A stretch of DNA of 64,000 nt from Spongiactinospora sp. TRM90649 (GTDB lineage Bacteria; Actinomycetota; Actinomycetes; Streptosporangiales; Streptosporangiaceae): the NCBI RefSeq assembly GCF_029382225.1, contig NZ_JARLTC010000002.1:62001-126000 (forward strand), given 5' to 3'. Positions 17,446 to 26,410 of the stretch are shown here, piece after piece. The translations under genes were made by a program, and so were the position numbers. Under the pieces are notes generated by a model, which did no database searches, was not told the origin of the DNA, and was given only the letters and a program-made list of their open reading frames with translations. Each line of letters starts with the position of its first letter. Position 1 is the first letter of the stretch.

Positions 17446-18369
17446 GTGCTCCGTTACATCACGAGCCGCCTCGCCCAAGCGGTGCTGGTCCTCGTCGGCG
17501 CGACCTTCGTCATCTTCGTCATCACCTTCGCCCTGCCGGGCGACCCGGTGCAGGCCCTGGCCGGCGAGCGTGCGGCCGACCCGGCGTTCGCCGAGGCGAT
17601 CCGCGCCCGCTACCACCTGGACGAACCGCTCATCCAGCAGTACGGCCGCTTCCTTTTCGGGGTCGTCCAGGGCGACCTGGGACAGACCTTCAGCGGGCAG
17701 GACGTGGCCCAGATGCTCGGCGAGCGGATCGGGGTCAGCGCCAGGCTCGCCGCCGTCGCCCTGGCGTTCCAGATCGTCATCGGCGTGGGCGCGGGCGTCG
17801 TGTCCGCGCTGCGCCGCAACGGCGTCGCCGACGCCGGCGTGCGGATCATGACCCTCGCGGGCCTGTCCGTCCCGTTCTTCGTGACCGCCTTCGTGCTCCA
17901 GCTCGTGGTGGGAGTACAGCTCGGCTGGCTACCGGTCGCCGGCACCGAGGACGGCCTGCTCAGCTACATCCTGCCCGGATTCGTGCTCGGCTCGCTGTCC
18001 ACGGCCTACGTCGCCCGGCTGACCCGGGGCCAGCTCGCCGAGTCGCTACGCGAGGACTACGTGCGGATGGCGACCGCGAAGGGGGTGAACCGGGTCCGGG
18101 TCGTCGTGCACCACGCGCTGCGCAACAGCCTGATCCCGGTCATCACGTTCCTCGGCCTGGAGATGGGGGCGCTGCTCAGCGGCGCCGTCATCACCGAGAG
18201 CATCTTCAACCTGCCGGGCATGGGCCAGGCCATGGCACGTGCCGTCTACCTGGGCGAACGCACCACGGTCGTGGGGGTGGTCACCGTCTTCGTGCTCGTC
18301 TACGTGGTGGTGAACCTGATCGTCGACCTGCTGTACGCCGTACTCGATCCGAGGATCCGCTATGCCTGA
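17446..18369 (+). CDS. Peptide ABC transporter permease, DppB-like
   Basis: 307 aa from the GTG at 17446, 14 bp after the binding-protein stop. Starts LRYITSRLAQAVLVLVGATFVIF like DppB/OppB, then five further membrane segments. The cytoplasmic EAA loop that contacts the ATPase is visible (EDYVRMATAKGVNRVRVVVHHALRN), and the C terminus ends DPRIRYA, the usual end of this family. Overlaps the next permease by 8 bp. Confidence 0.93.
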   Translation: MLRYITSRLAQAVLVLVGATFVIFVITFALPGDPVQALAGERAADPAFAEAIRARYHLDEPLIQQYGRFLFGVVQGDLGQTFSGQDVAQMLGERIGVSARLAAVALAFQIVIGVGAGVVSALRRNGVADAGVRIMTLAGLSVPFFVTAFVLQLVVGVQLGWLPVAGTEDGLLSYILPGFVLGSLSTAYVARLTRGQLAESLREDYVRMATAKGVNRVRVVVHHALRNSLIPVITFLGLEMGALLSGAVITESIFNLPGMGQAMARAVYLGERTTVVGVVTVFVLVYVVVNLIVDLLYAVLDPRIRYA

Positions 18370-19264
18370 GCTCGCCACGGCCACCGACGTCCCGCAGTGG
18401 ACCGAGGCCCCGCCGCGCGGGCGGCGGCGTTCGGTCTGGCGCAGGCTGTCGCGCAGCCCCCTCTTCTACGTGTCCGCCGCGCTGCTCGTCGTCATGGGGC
18501 TGATGGCCCTCGCGCCCGGCCTGATCGCCACCACCGACCCGCAGGACTGCGACCTGGGCAGGACGCTCGCCCCGGCGGACGCCGGCCAGTGGCTGGGCCG
18601 CGACCTGCAGGGCTGCGACGTGTTCTCGCACAGCGTGTACGGCGCGCGCGCCAGCCTCGGCATCGGCGTCGCCGTCTCCCTGCTGACCGGCCTGATCGGC
18701 GGCGTGATCGGCGCCGCGGCCGGGTACTTCGGCGGCTGGATCGACGGCGCGCTGTCCAGGATCACCGAGATCTTCCTGGCCATCCCGCTGCTGCTGGGCG
18801 CGAGCGTGCTGCTGACCCTGTTCGGCACCTCGGGCAGCGGCGCGTGGATGGTGATCGTCGCGTTGTCCCTGCACGGGTGGCCGCAGGTCGCCCGGATCAC
18901 CCGCTCCTCCGTGCTGGAGGTCAGGCAGCAGGACTTCATGGTGGCCGCCGCCGCCATCGGCTGTTCACGGTTCAGGGCGCTGGTCCAGCACGTCGTGCCG
19001 AACAGCCTCGGCCCGTGGCTGGTGGTCGTGACCACGAACCTCGGGGTGTTCATCACCTACGAGTCGATCATCTCCATGCTGGGCGTCGGGCTGCGCCCGC
19101 CGACCATCTCGTGGGGCCAGATGATCCACGACGCCCAGGCGCGCTTCCTGGAGGCCCCCCTCCCCCTGCTGGGCCCGGCGCTGTTCCTCAGCGTCACCGT
19201 GCTGGCCTTCATCCTGCTCGGCGACGTCGTCCGGGACGCCATCGACCCGAGAGGTTCATCATGA
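18362..19264 (+). CDS. Peptide ABC transporter permease, DppC-like
   Basis: 300 aa. N-terminal cytoplasmic tail, the OppC-type first membrane segment, the external DLQGCDVFSH region, and the EAA loop (QDFMVAAAAIGCSRFRALVQHVVPN). Ends with GDVVRDAIDPRG, a family hallmark. Partner of the preceding permease in the membrane channel; overlaps both neighbours (8 bp and 4 bp). Confidence 0.93.
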   Translation: MPELATATDVPQWTEAPPRGRRRSVWRRLSRSPLFYVSAALLVVMGLMALAPGLIATTDPQDCDLGRTLAPADAGQWLGRDLQGCDVFSHSVYGARASLGIGVAVSLLTGLIGGVIGAAAGYFGGWIDGALSRITEIFLAIPLLLGASVLLTLFGTSGSGAWMVIVALSLHGWPQVARITRSSVLEVRQQDFMVAAAAIGCSRFRALVQHVVPNSLGPWLVVVTTNLGVFITYESIISMLGVGLRPPTISWGQMIHDAQARFLEAPLPLLGPALFLSVTVLAFILLGDVVRDAIDPRGSS

Positions 19265-20259
19265 GCGGGCATCTGCTGGAGGTCGACGGGCTGCGGGTCG
19301 AGTTCGTCTCGGACGACGGGCCCGTGCGGGTGCTGCGCGGGGTGAGCTGGCATGTGGACCGCGGGGAGACGCTCGCCATCCTGGGCGAGTCGGGTTCGGG
19401 CAAGAGCCTGACCGCTCAGGTGATCATGGGGATCCTGGAGACGCCGCCGGCCAGGATCAGCGACGGGAGCGTCCGCTGGGACGGCCGCGACCTGCTCCGC
19501 CTGCCTGAGTCGGGGCGTCGCGAAGTGCGCGGGCAGGGCATCGGCATGGTCTTCCAGGACTCGCTGTCCGCGCTCAATCCGGTCGTTCGCGTCGGCCCGC
19601 AGATCGGCGAGACGCTGCGCACCCGGCTCAGGCTGTCCCGGTCCGAGGCCAGGGCGCGGGCCGTCGAGCTGATGCGGCAGGTGCGGATCCCGGACGCGGA
19701 ACGGCGCTACCGCCAGTACCCGCACGAGTTCTCCGGGGGCATGCGGCAGCGCGCCGTCATCGCGATGGCGCTGGCGCTCTCCCCCGGGGTGCTGATCGCC
19801 GACGAGCCCACGACGGCGCTGGACGCGACCGTCCAGGTCCAGATCCTGCGGCTGCTCCAGACGCTGCAGCGGGAATCCGGCATGGGCCTGGTGCTGATCA
19901 CGCACGACTTCGGCGCGGTCGCGTCGATCGCGGACCGGGTGGCGGTGATGTACGCGGGCCGCGTCGTGGAGACGGGCGCGGTGCGCGACATCTTCCGGCG
20001 TCCCGCCCATCCCTACACCAGGGCGCTGCTCGATGCGGTGCCCCGGGCCGATCGCCGGGCCGGACGGCTGGCCGCCCTGCCCGGCCAGCCGCCCGTGCTC
20101 GGCGGGGAGACCACCGGCTGCGCGTTCCGCTTCCGCTGCGCCGCCGCCCACGCCGCCTGCGAAGAGCGGGAGCCGGAGCTGACCGAGCACGCGCAGGGCC
20201 GGTGGAGCGCCTGTCACATGGGAAAGGAGATGCTCGCTCATGTCCCCGCCGATTCTTGA
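19261..20259 (+). CDS. Peptide ABC transporter ATP-binding protein, DppD-like
   Basis: 332 aa. Walker A GESGSGKS, Q-loop VFQDSLSALNPV, signature FSGGMRQRAVIAMAL, Walker B VLIADEPTTALD, switch His in LITHDFGAV. The C-terminal oligopeptide-transporter domain carries a four-cysteine pattern (GCAFRFRCAAAHAACEE...C) that in DppD/OppD relatives binds an Fe-S cluster. Start ATG overlaps the permease stop (ATGA). Confidence 0.94.
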   Translation: MSGHLLEVDGLRVEFVSDDGPVRVLRGVSWHVDRGETLAILGESGSGKSLTAQVIMGILETPPARISDGSVRWDGRDLLRLPESGRREVRGQGIGMVFQDSLSALNPVVRVGPQIGETLRTRLRLSRSEARARAVELMRQVRIPDAERRYRQYPHEFSGGMRQRAVIAMALALSPGVLIADEPTTALDATVQVQILRLLQTLQRESGMGLVLITHDFGAVASIADRVAVMYAGRVVETGAVRDIFRRPAHPYTRALLDAVPRADRRAGRLAALPGQPPVLGGETTGCAFRFRCAAAHAACEEREPELTEHAQGRWSACHMGKEMLAHVPADS

Positions 20260-21244
20260 GGTCTCCGGCGTCACCCGCCACTACGCGGTCGGACGTCGAT
20301 GGCCGCTGGGCCCCTCGACGCGCGTGCACGCCGTGGACGGGGTGTCCTTCACCCTGGGCGAGCGGGAGACGCTCGGCCTGGTCGGCGAGTCCGGCTGCGG
20401 CAAGTCGACGCTCGGCCGGATGCTCGTGGCCCTCGACCGGCCCACGTCCGGAACCATCAAATACCGTGGCGAGGACATCCACCGGCTCAGCCGGGCGGGG
20501 CTGAAGGCGCTGCGCCGCAAGATCCAGATCATCCTGCAGGACCCGTACACCAGTCTGGACCCTCGGATGAGGGTGGGCGACATCGTCGCCGAGCCGCTGG
20601 TCGTGCACGGCGAGGGGACGGCGGCCACGCGGCGGCGCCGTACGCAGGAGCTGTTCGAGCTGATCGGGCTCAATCCCGACCACATGAACCGCTACCCCCA
20701 CGAGTTCTCCGGCGGGCAGCGCCAGCGCATCGGCATCGCCCGCGCGCTGGCCCTGGGGCCGGAGGTCGTCATCTGCGACGAACCCGTCTCGGCGCTGGAC
20801 GTCTCGATTCAGGCGCAGGTGCTCAACCTGCTGGCCGACCTGCAGGAAGAGCTGAACCTCTCCTATGTCTTCATCGCCCACGACCTGACCGTCGTCCGGC
20901 AGATCAGTCACCGGGTGGCCGTGATGTACCTCGGGAAGGTCATCGAGATCGGCGCGGAGGACGCGGTCTACGGGCATCCGGGGCATCCCTATACCCAGGC
21001 GCTGCTGTCGGCCGCACCGCCGACCGATCCGGATCTGGCTCGCGAGCAGGACGTGATCATGCTTGAGGGCGATCCGCCGAGCCCGGCCTCGCCGCCCAGC
21101 GGCTGCCGCTTCCGCACCCGCTGCTGGAAGGCGGAGGAGGTGTGCGGGATCCACGAGCCCGAGCTGGTGGAGGGCATCGACGGGCGCAGCCGTACGGCGT
21201 GCCACTTCGCCACGGCCGCCCCCGCTCCTCCCGCCGCGAACTGA
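20240..21244 (+). CDS. Peptide ABC transporter ATP-binding protein, DppF-like
   Basis: 334 aa. Walker A GESGCGKS, LQDPYTSLDPRM after the Q-loop, signature FSGGQRQRIGIARAL, Walker B VVICDEPVSALD, switch His IAHDLTVV. C-terminal cysteines (GCRFRTRCWKAEEVCG...C) as in the partner ATPase. Overlaps it by 20 bp and closes the five-gene importer operon. A SmaI-like second initiation is unlikely: the ATG at 20240 is preceded by GAGATG rather than a strong site, so coupling drives translation. Confidence 0.93.
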   Translation: MSPPILEVSGVTRHYAVGRRWPLGPSTRVHAVDGVSFTLGERETLGLVGESGCGKSTLGRMLVALDRPTSGTIKYRGEDIHRLSRAGLKALRRKIQIILQDPYTSLDPRMRVGDIVAEPLVVHGEGTAATRRRRTQELFELIGLNPDHMNRYPHEFSGGQRQRIGIARALALGPEVVICDEPVSALDVSIQAQVLNLLADLQEELNLSYVFIAHDLTVVRQISHRVAVMYLGKVIEIGAEDAVYGHPGHPYTQALLSAAPPTDPDLAREQDVIMLEGDPPSPASPPSGCRFRTRCWKAEEVCGIHEPELVEGIDGRSRTACHFATAAPAPPAAN

Positions 21245-21283
21245 GGCTCCGGCGCGACCCGCGTAACGATCATCCATTACTGT

Positions 21284-21299
21284 ATTCTGTACACAGAAT
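21284..21299 (+). promoter_or_regulatory. Operator dyad upstream of the amidohydrolase operon
   Basis: ATTCTGT-AC-ACAGAAT is a perfect 7-bp inverted repeat with a 2-nt centre, ending 12 bp before the GTG start at 21312. It shares ATTCTGT and CAGAA with the dyad in front of the importer operon, so both operons are probably controlled by the same regulator, most likely the FCD-GntR protein of this cluster. Confidence 0.6.
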
Positions 21300-21311
21300 T
21301 CTGGAGGAAAT

Positions 21312-22571
21312 GTGAATCAGGCCCCGCACGACCGTCAGTACGCCGTACGCGCCGCCCGCGTGCTGGACCCCGCGTCCGGTGAGTACTTCGAGAACGCCGG
21401 CGTCGTCGTCGCCGATGGCCGGATGGTCTCCGTCGTCGACACCCCGCCGGCCGACGCCGAGATCATCGACGTGGGCGACCTCACCCTCATGCCGGGCCTC
21501 GTGGACTGTCACACGCACATGCTGCTGCGCCCCGAGGACCAGGTGTGGCCCCCGGCCATCCTGTTCAAGACGCAGGTGTACCGGGTGATCGAGGGTGTCG
21601 CGGCGTGCGACCGGGCGCTGCAGATCGGCTTCACCAGCGCCAGGGACACCGACAACGAGCAGGTCTGGCACGGTGACACCGCGCTGCGCGACGCCATCGA
21701 GGCCGGCATCATCCCCGGGCCGAGGATGGCCGTCGCCTCCGACGGCATCTCCATCACCGGCGGCGACATGCGCATCGACGACAAGGTGAACCCGGAGCTC
21801 CACCTCCCCGACGTCGCGGGAATGGTGGACACCAGGGACGAACTGATCAAGGAGGTCCGCCGGCAGATCAAGATCGGCGCCGACTGGGTCAAGATCTACG
21901 CGACCAGCACCCGCAAGGACGTCGAGCCTGAGGAGCTGGAGCCGCTCCACCAGTTCACCGAAGAGGACATCGCCGCCGTGGTCGCCGAGGCCAAGCGGTA
22001 CCGGCGCGACGTCGCCGCGCACGCGTACGGCAAGGACGGCGCGCAGGCCGCGATCCGCGGCGGCGTCCGCACGCTGGAGCACGGCCCGCTGCTCACCGAG
22101 GAGGACCTGCAGGCCATGCTCGAATTCGGCACCTTCTGGGTGCCGACCATGGGCACCTACTACAAGCGCCAGCACACCGAGTTCGACCGGCGCTTCGTGA
22201 AGCGGCACGAGGGCGCCTTCAAGCGCGGCCTCGAACTCGGCGTCAAGATCGCCTTCGGCACCGATGTGGGCTCCTTCCCGCACGGGGAGCAGATGGACGA
22301 GTTCAGCCTGATGGTGCAGTACGGCATGAAGCCGGTGGACGCGATCAGGTCGGCCACCGTGGTGGCGGCCGAGGTGCTGCGCAAGGAAGGGCAGATCGGC
22401 ACGCTCGCCGCCGACTCCCACGCCGACCTCATCGCGGTGGAGGGCGACCCCCTCCAGGACATCGAGGCGCTCAAGCGCGTGGCGTTCGTGATGAAGGGCG
22501 GCCTCGTCCACCGTGACGACCGCGCGGTGTCCGCGAAGACCCCCGAGGTCCAGTGGACTCCGGCCCGCTGA
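21312..22571 (+). CDS. Metal-dependent amidohydrolase (imidazolonepropionase/prolidase-like)
   Basis: 419 aa from a GTG with GGAGGA just upstream. TIM-barrel amidohydrolase with a small beta-sandwich formed by both ends. Metal ligands: DCHTHM (HxH on strand 1), the presumed carbamylated Lys in GADWVKIYA, His in DVAAHAYG and LEHGPL, and Asp in FGTDVG. The composite resembles Xaa-Pro dipeptidase/carnosinase-type members of the imidazolonepropionase-like group, which hydrolyse dipeptides or cyclic amides. Clustered with a peptide importer, it probably cleaves the imported substrate in the cytoplasm. Confidence 0.88.
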   Translation: MNQAPHDRQYAVRAARVLDPASGEYFENAGVVVADGRMVSVVDTPPADAEIIDVGDLTLMPGLVDCHTHMLLRPEDQVWPPAILFKTQVYRVIEGVAACDRALQIGFTSARDTDNEQVWHGDTALRDAIEAGIIPGPRMAVASDGISITGGDMRIDDKVNPELHLPDVAGMVDTRDELIKEVRRQIKIGADWVKIYATSTRKDVEPEELEPLHQFTEEDIAAVVAEAKRYRRDVAAHAYGKDGAQAAIRGGVRTLEHGPLLTEEDLQAMLEFGTFWVPTMGTYYKRQHTEFDRRFVKRHEGAFKRGLELGVKIAFGTDVGSFPHGEQMDEFSLMVQYGMKPVDAIRSATVVAAEVLRKEGQIGTLAADSHADLIAVEGDPLQDIEALKRVAFVMKGGLVHRDDRAVSAKTPEVQWTPAR

Positions 22572-22593
22572 GTCCCGGGACGAGGAGCAGGCC

Positions 22594-23814
22594 GTGAACC
22601 GGTCGAACGACGTCCTGGCGGTGTTCGCCGGACGGCTGCGCACGGACCCGTGGGCGACCGACCCCGGCCCGGCGTGGCTGCTCATCAGGGACGGTCGCTT
22701 CGCGGCGATCGTCCCCGGTCCCACCAGACCGGCGGAGTGGCCCGCCGCCTGGCCCACCCTCGATCTGGGGAAGGCCGTGGTCCTCCCCGGGCTCGTGGAC
22801 TCTCACGTCCACCTGACCGAGTCGGGCGACGGTGCCGGCGAGGAGGACTCCGCGGCCCGCACCCTCGCCGAGAAGGTGGAGCTGGGCGTCGAGAACGCCC
22901 GGATCGCGCTGCGCGCGGGCGTCACCACCGTCGCGGACTGCGGCGGCCCGGCCGAGGCCGTGCTCGCGGTGCGGGCCAGGGCCGCCGCCCTGCCCGACCG
23001 CGCCAGGGCGGTCGTGTCCACGCCGCCGATCACCTCGGTGCGCGGCCACGGCTGGCGCTTCGGCGGCGAGGCGGCCGACGCCGGGCAGGCCGAGGAACTG
23101 GTCGCCCGATTCGTCGCCGCCGGGGCCGACTTCGTCAAGGTCATGGCCTCCGGCGGGGGCACGGCGGGCGCCCCGCCCTGGGAGCCGGGCTTCCCGCAGG
23201 ACACGCTCCGCGCGCTGGCCGGCAAGGCCGCCACGCTGGGCCGTCCGCTGAAGGTGCACTGCCTGTCGGCCGATTCGATGCGCGCCGCCGTCGCGGCGGG
23301 CGTCAGGCTGATCGAGCACGGCAAGTTCCGCACCGCGGCCGAGGACGGCGGCGGCTTCGACCCCGCCGTGGCCGACCTGCTGGCCCGGACCGGCACGGTC
23401 GTCTGCCCCACCCTCTCCGTCGGTCACCACGTGCTCGCCGTCCCGCCGGAGGTCGCCGGGGAGGCCGGCCGGATGTGGCGGCGGCGTCACCCCCACGACC
23501 TGGAGCACCTGCGGCGCCTGGTGGACAGCGGGGTCCGCATGGTGAGCGGCACCGACGCCGGCTGGCGGTTCACCCCGTTCGACGCGCTGCCCAACGAGCT
23601 GCGCCTGATGGCCGGGGCCGGGATGACGAACCGGGACGTCCTGGCGGCGGCGACCACCGACGCCGCCGCCGCGCTGGGCATGGGCGACGCCATCGGCCGG
23701 ATCGCGCCCGGCCACCAGGCGGACTTCATCGCCGTCGACGCCGACCCCGTGGACGACCTGTCCGCGCTTGAGCGGATCCAGGCCGTCGCCCGCGACGGCC
23801 TGGTCGTCCGGTGA
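22594..23814 (+). CDS. Second metal-dependent amidohydrolase, paralogue of the preceding gene
   Basis: 406 aa from the GTG at 22594 (GAGGAG upstream), 22 bp after the previous stop. Same fold and motif order: DSHVHL, GADFVKVMASGGG (carbamylated Lys), KVHCLS, LIEHGKF, SGTDAG, and a C-terminal PGHQADFIAVDADP segment. It is clearly distinct in sequence from its neighbour, so the pair probably handles two related amide or peptide bonds. It overlaps the PdxH-like gene by 4 bp. Confidence 0.88.
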   Translation: MNRSNDVLAVFAGRLRTDPWATDPGPAWLLIRDGRFAAIVPGPTRPAEWPAAWPTLDLGKAVVLPGLVDSHVHLTESGDGAGEEDSAARTLAEKVELGVENARIALRAGVTTVADCGGPAEAVLAVRARAAALPDRARAVVSTPPITSVRGHGWRFGGEAADAGQAEELVARFVAAGADFVKVMASGGGTAGAPPWEPGFPQDTLRALAGKAATLGRPLKVHCLSADSMRAAVAAGVRLIEHGKFRTAAEDGGGFDPAVADLLARTGTVVCPTLSVGHHVLAVPPEVAGEAGRMWRRRHPHDLEHLRRLVDSGVRMVSGTDAGWRFTPFDALPNELRLMAGAGMTNRDVLAAATTDAAAALGMGDAIGRIAPGHQADFIAVDADPVDDLSALERIQAVARDGLVVR

Positions 23815-24398
23815 CCTCCTCTGATCCCATGCGCCTCCTGCTCTCCTGGCAGGCGGCGGCCCGGGAGGCCGGTGATCCGCAGGCCGACCTGATGGCGCTG
23901 AGCACCACGGACGCCAGCGGGGAGCCCCGCCTGCGCAACGTCTCGATGAAGCCGATCGAGGACCACCTGATCGGCTTCGTCACCGACGGCCGTTCGGGCA
24001 AGGCGCGTGACATCGCCGCCCGGCCCCGGGTGGCGGTGATGTTCACCTGGATGACGCTGCGCCGCCAGGTCACCGTCCGCGGTGCCGCGGTGCGCATGAG
24101 CGAGGAGCGGGCGGCGCGGGAGTTCCACCGCCGCTCCCGGCCCGCCCGGCTCGGGAGCTGGGCGAGCCACCAGTCCGCGCCCATCACGGACCGCGGCGTG
24201 CTGGACGCGGCCTTCGCCGCGGCCGAGCGCCGCTGGCCCGAGGGAACGCCGGTGCCGGTGCCGCCGCACTGGACCGGATACGTGATCGACCCGGCGGAGT
24301 TCGAATTCGTCCAGGCGGGCCGCCCCGACCGGCTGCACGATCGAGACCGGTACCGGCTCGCCGGGGACACCTGGGTACGGCAAGTGCTCGGGTCCTGA
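23811..24398 (+). CDS. pdxH: Pyridoxamine 5'-phosphate oxidase family protein (PdxH-like)
   Basis: 195 aa. Contains the FMN-binding pattern RNVSMK, GFVTDGRSGKARDIAARPRVAVMFTW, RQVTVRGAAVRM, GSWASHQSAPI, and the C-terminal FVQAGRPDRLHDRDRY, all hallmarks of PdxH. PdxH makes pyridoxal phosphate using FMN and O2. Its place at the end of an operon, near four PLP enzymes within 12 kb, suggests cofactor supply for the cluster. It may also be a paralogue with changed specificity. GTG start overlapping the upstream stop (GTGA). Confidence 0.8.
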   Translation: MTSSDPMRLLLSWQAAAREAGDPQADLMALSTTDASGEPRLRNVSMKPIEDHLIGFVTDGRSGKARDIAARPRVAVMFTWMTLRRQVTVRGAAVRMSEERAAREFHRRSRPARLGSWASHQSAPITDRGVLDAAFAAAERRWPEGTPVPVPPHWTGYVIDPAEFEFVQAGRPDRLHDRDRYRLAGDTWVRQVLGS

Positions 24399-24421
24399 GC
24401 CCACCCGAACGGAAGACGAGC

Positions 24422-25477
24422 ATGAAACGTCGACAACTGCTGGCCGGTACCGTGCCCGGCGTGATCGCCGGCGCCACCGGCGGCCTGGCCCTGACGGATG
24501 ACCAGGGCCAGGGCATCCGCGTACGCGAAGTGGGCGGTTTCCACATCGGTGGACGCCCGGTCACCCTGACCGACGCCGAGACCAGGGACGCCTTCGTCGC
24601 CGAGGGACAGCCGCCGGTGCGCGTGAATCCCAACGGCGACTTCGAGACCGGCCAGGTGTACGTGCAGTACGTGCGCCTGGCCCGCCCCGGCGGTCCGCCG
24701 CCCGTGCTCATGTGGCACGGCGGCGGCCTGAGCGGCGCCTCCTTCGAGACCACCCCGGACGGACGGCCCGGATGGCAGCAGCTCTTCCTGCTCCAGGGGC
24801 ATGACGTCTACGTGACCGACGGGTTCGGCGCGGGCCGCGCGACCTCGCAGCGGTATCCGGAGGTCGTCCCGGCCGAGCCGCTCTTCCGCACCAAGCGGGA
24901 GCTGTGGGAGCTGTTCCGGATCGGGCCCGCGGGCTCCTACGCCACGAATCCGCCCGAACGCCGCCCCTATCCCGGCACGCTGTTCCCGGTGGACGCGTTC
25001 GACACCTTCGTCAAACAGGTGACACCCCGCTTCCGCAGCTACGACAGGTCCACCCAGGCGGGTTACGACGCCCTGGTGGCCAAGGTCGGGACGAGCGTGG
25101 TCCTCACCCACAGCGCCGCGGGCCCGCTCGGCTACGCGGCGACCATCGCCGCCCCCGACCGCGTCCGCGCCCACGTCGCGATCGAGCCGTCCGGCGCGCC
25201 CGACCCGTCCACCGTGGACATGAGCCGGCTGCGCCACATCCCGCATCTCGTCATCTGGGGCGATCACCTGGAATCGGACGCCTCGTGGGGCGAGCTGTAC
25301 TCCTCGGCCAGGCGCTTCCACGACGCGCTACGCGCCGCCGGGGGCAGGTCCACCTGGATCGACCTGCCGGACCGGGGGCATCGCGGCAACTCTCACATGA
25401 TCATGATGGACCGCAACGGGCACCGGGTGGCCCAGATGATCACCTCCTGGCTGGCGGGGCAGGTGAGGCACCGGTAG
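24422..25477 (+). CDS. Alpha/beta-hydrolase, probably exported (Tat-type signal)
   Basis: 351 aa. Begins MKRRQLLAGTVPGVIAGATGG, a twin-arginine-like or short hydrophobic leader typical of 'RRxLL' exported enzymes. Then an esterase fold: oxyanion HGGG in MWHGGGLSG, nucleophile Ser in LTHSAAGPLGY, acid Asp in VIWGDHLESD, and catalytic His in DRGHRGNSHM. It resembles bacterial carboxylesterases acting on bulky substrates. It lies 23 bp after the PdxH-like gene and may be co-transcribed. Confidence 0.78.
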   Translation: MKRRQLLAGTVPGVIAGATGGLALTDDQGQGIRVREVGGFHIGGRPVTLTDAETRDAFVAEGQPPVRVNPNGDFETGQVYVQYVRLARPGGPPPVLMWHGGGLSGASFETTPDGRPGWQQLFLLQGHDVYVTDGFGAGRATSQRYPEVVPAEPLFRTKRELWELFRIGPAGSYATNPPERRPYPGTLFPVDAFDTFVKQVTPRFRSYDRSTQAGYDALVAKVGTSVVLTHSAAGPLGYAATIAAPDRVRAHVAIEPSGAPDPSTVDMSRLRHIPHLVIWGDHLESDASWGELYSSARRFHDALRAAGGRSTWIDLPDRGHRGNSHMIMMDRNGHRVAQMITSWLAGQVRHR

Positions 25478-25521
25478 CGACATGCGATGATCGTCTGGGC
25501 GCTCGCCGCTCCGCCCGACGC

Positions 25522-26340
25522 CTACGCCTGCGAGCTGACGGTGCTCCCGTCCCCCTGATCCTCCGCCCAGACGGTGGTATACGCCCTGACCAGCCATTCG
25601 TCGGCGCGGGCGTGATCGGGGTGTTCCGGCAGGTCGGAGGTCGTGACCAGGGCCTCCAGCCGGGCTTCGAGGTCGGTGGCCAGGGCCAGCGTCTCCTCCT
25701 TGGTATGCCCACCCTGCCGCAGGCTCACGATCCAGGAACGCCACGGCTCGGGCATCGGCAGCGTGATCCGCCCGGTGGTCAGGAGCTCCACGCCCTGCAG
25801 GCCGAGACGCACCATGTGCGCGGCGAACTTGACGTCGAAGCCGTATTTGTCGACGAGTTCGGGACGGTTGGTGCCCTTCCCCTCCGGGTGGGCCACCATG
25901 CGGTCGCGCTGCGCGCGCAGGTACCCCAGGAAACGCAGCCCGGCCTGCCGCCACAGGATGAACTCCGGGCCGTCGCGGAGCAGCTCCCGGCCCAGGCCGG
26001 TGATCGCGACGATCTCCTTCTCCGGGGCGAACAGCGGGATCAGCACGGTGGGGTTGCCGACCAGGGCGAGGGCCATCCACTTGCGCAGCGAGTAGACGGT
26101 GAGATCCAGGTCTCCGACGCCGGACCGGACGCCTTCGGGCTGGGACCGGTAGACGTACTGGTCGAACGCGCGCAGCCCGATGACATAACGCGCGGGCTCC
26201 ACGCAGATCCCCATCTCGTCCCGGTCCCCCGCGCCCGGAACGTTGGTGCCGTGCACCCCCGAGCCGATCTGGCACCGCAGGATGGTGAACCGCTCCGCGA
26301 TCGCCTCGAACTCAGGCCCGGAGTGCTTCGTCCAGCTCAA
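25522..26340 (-). CDS. RlaP-like nucleotidyltransferase-domain protein
   Basis: 272 aa. The nucleotidyltransferase signature is near the N terminus: GSGVHGTNVPGAGDRDEMG, i.e. the G-S...D-x-D pattern of the Pol-beta fold with two metal-binding acidic residues. The rest is helical (LTVYSLRKWMALALVGNPTVL, RFLGYLRAQRDRMVAHP). It matches the predicted nucleotidyltransferases grouped as RlaP, some of which are linked with RNA ligases; no ligase is seen here. Start is a TTG at 26340 after AAGGA, with no in-frame ATG/GTG near. Function unknown. Confidence 0.7.
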   Translation of the reverse strand: MSWTKHSGPEFEAIAERFTILRCQIGSGVHGTNVPGAGDRDEMGICVEPARYVIGLRAFDQYVYRSQPEGVRSGVGDLDLTVYSLRKWMALALVGNPTVLIPLFAPEKEIVAITGLGRELLRDGPEFILWRQAGLRFLGYLRAQRDRMVAHPEGKGTNRPELVDKYGFDVKFAAHMVRLGLQGVELLTTGRITLPMPEPWRSWIVSLRQGGHTKEETLALATDLEARLEALVTTSDLPEHPDHARADEWLVRAYTTVWAEDQGDGSTVSSQA

Positions 26341-26410
26341 CGTCCTTCCCCTTCTCCGGGTGGGCCTGGCGCCCTGCCGTCCCCACCAGGGGACGGCAGG
26401 ACACGGACGG

